From Bacteroidota bacterium (GTDB lineage: Bacteria > Bacteroidota > Bacteroidia > Bacteroidales > JAADJA01), in the NCBI GenBank assembly GCA_024278155.1, contig JAJRTT010000046.1:1-13998 (forward strand): a stretch of DNA of 13,998 nucleotides, given 5' to 3'. The notes below the pieces were generated by a model. It made no database searches. It was not told where the DNA came from and worked only from the letters and a program-made list of their open reading frames with translations. The first letter of the stretch is position 1; the number at the start of each line of letters is the position of its first letter. A program made the translations under genes and the position numbers. This document shows positions 13,739-13,998 of this stretch, one piece after another.

Positions 13739-13998
13739 AAGGGACTTTAGGATGCAATCGAAAATGTCGGAATAAGAGATAAAAGGTTTCTACTCAGCGG
13801 GTATAAGTTCCTGATATTCTTTAGCACCGTTCTTCCTTGCTCTGCCATAGCTGTGCGAAGGCGATGTAGGGCGGAGTTGAAAGAATGAAAAAAGCTTAGT
13901 TTTGGCGGAATTTTTGAGAGCGTAGCCAAAAATTGTGAAAAAACGGATAGATATTCAGGATGTTGGAATTTTGCAAAGCTGCTAAGCAGTGACGATAA
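13739..13998. other. No convincing gene at the right edge
   Basis: The 260 bp upstream of the operator-like repeats contain no supported gene. A 60-codon minus-strand frame (13747-13929) has no recognisable features. Two overlapping inverted repeats are visible: TTTTGGC (13900-13906) with GCCAAAA (13925-13931), and AATTTTT (13909-13915) with AAAAATT (13928-13934), which compete for the same bases. A small dyad CTGCT-A-AGCAG lies at 13979-13989. The stretch may be a leader or an end of something outside the window. Confidence 0.4.

Noticed and set aside
13747..13929. 60-codon minus-strand frame
   Set aside because: No promoter, ribosome site, family motif or plausible composition; it overlaps inverted repeats.

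Overview
The window looks like a chromosomal segment of a Bacteroidota bacterium. The evidence is several good matches to the Bacteroidota promoter (TAnnTTTG at -7, in two cases with TTTG exactly 20 nt upstream), a DUF3078 outer-membrane protein, a short PID-CTERM-like protein, a SPOR-domain secreted protein and a long DsbD. A ferredoxin-dependent 2-oxoacid oxidoreductase (KorAB) points to an anaerobic or facultative member of the Bacteroidales/Marinilabiliales type. That placement is inference; no rRNA or tRNA gene is present.

Layout. 2-2131 (+): korA (5' end outside the window) and korB, closed by a terminator. 2199-4531 (-): a small PID-CTERM-like protein, a DUF3078 beta-barrel protein and an MscS channel, each with its own promoter; the first two also have clear terminators. 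4478-4755: a divergent intergenic region with a perfect 32-bp palindrome just upstream of tilS. 4756-6081 (+): tilS, whose -7 element lies only 4 nt from its ATG. 6097-7083 (-): a secreted SPOR-domain protein. 7408-9507 (+): a complete dsbD. 9508-10382: a decayed accessory patch holding a 205-bp MITE with perfect 20-bp terminal inverted repeats and an 8-bp target duplication, a broken DUF6516/TumE-like toxin, and the orphan 3' end of another gene with its terminator. 10383-12391 (+): two overlapping GAPDH-family genes. 12446-13660 (-): an AAA-DUF4143 ATPase with a canonical promoter and tandem operator-like repeats. 13739-13998 shows no convincing gene.

The most interesting point is the GAPDH pair. 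The second gene is an ordinary NAD-type GAPDH with every catalytic residue. The first is a full-length homologue in which the catalytic Cys is Ala (codon GCA, three substitutions away from TGC), the second active-site Cys is Ala, the phosphate-binding Arg231 is Asn and the nicotinamide-contacting Asn is Ser, while the catalytic-base His remains. The genes overlap by ATGA, and the ribosome binding site of the second is written in the Lys/Gly tail of the first. This arrangement suggests a pseudoenzyme partner of GAPDH, perhaps in a hetero-oligomer. I know of no described function for it.

Working together: KorAB and GAPDH belong to central carbon metabolism, DsbD supplies reductant to the periplasm, MscS protects against osmotic downshock, and TilS is essential for AUA decoding. 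Neighbouring genes otherwise appear functionally independent.
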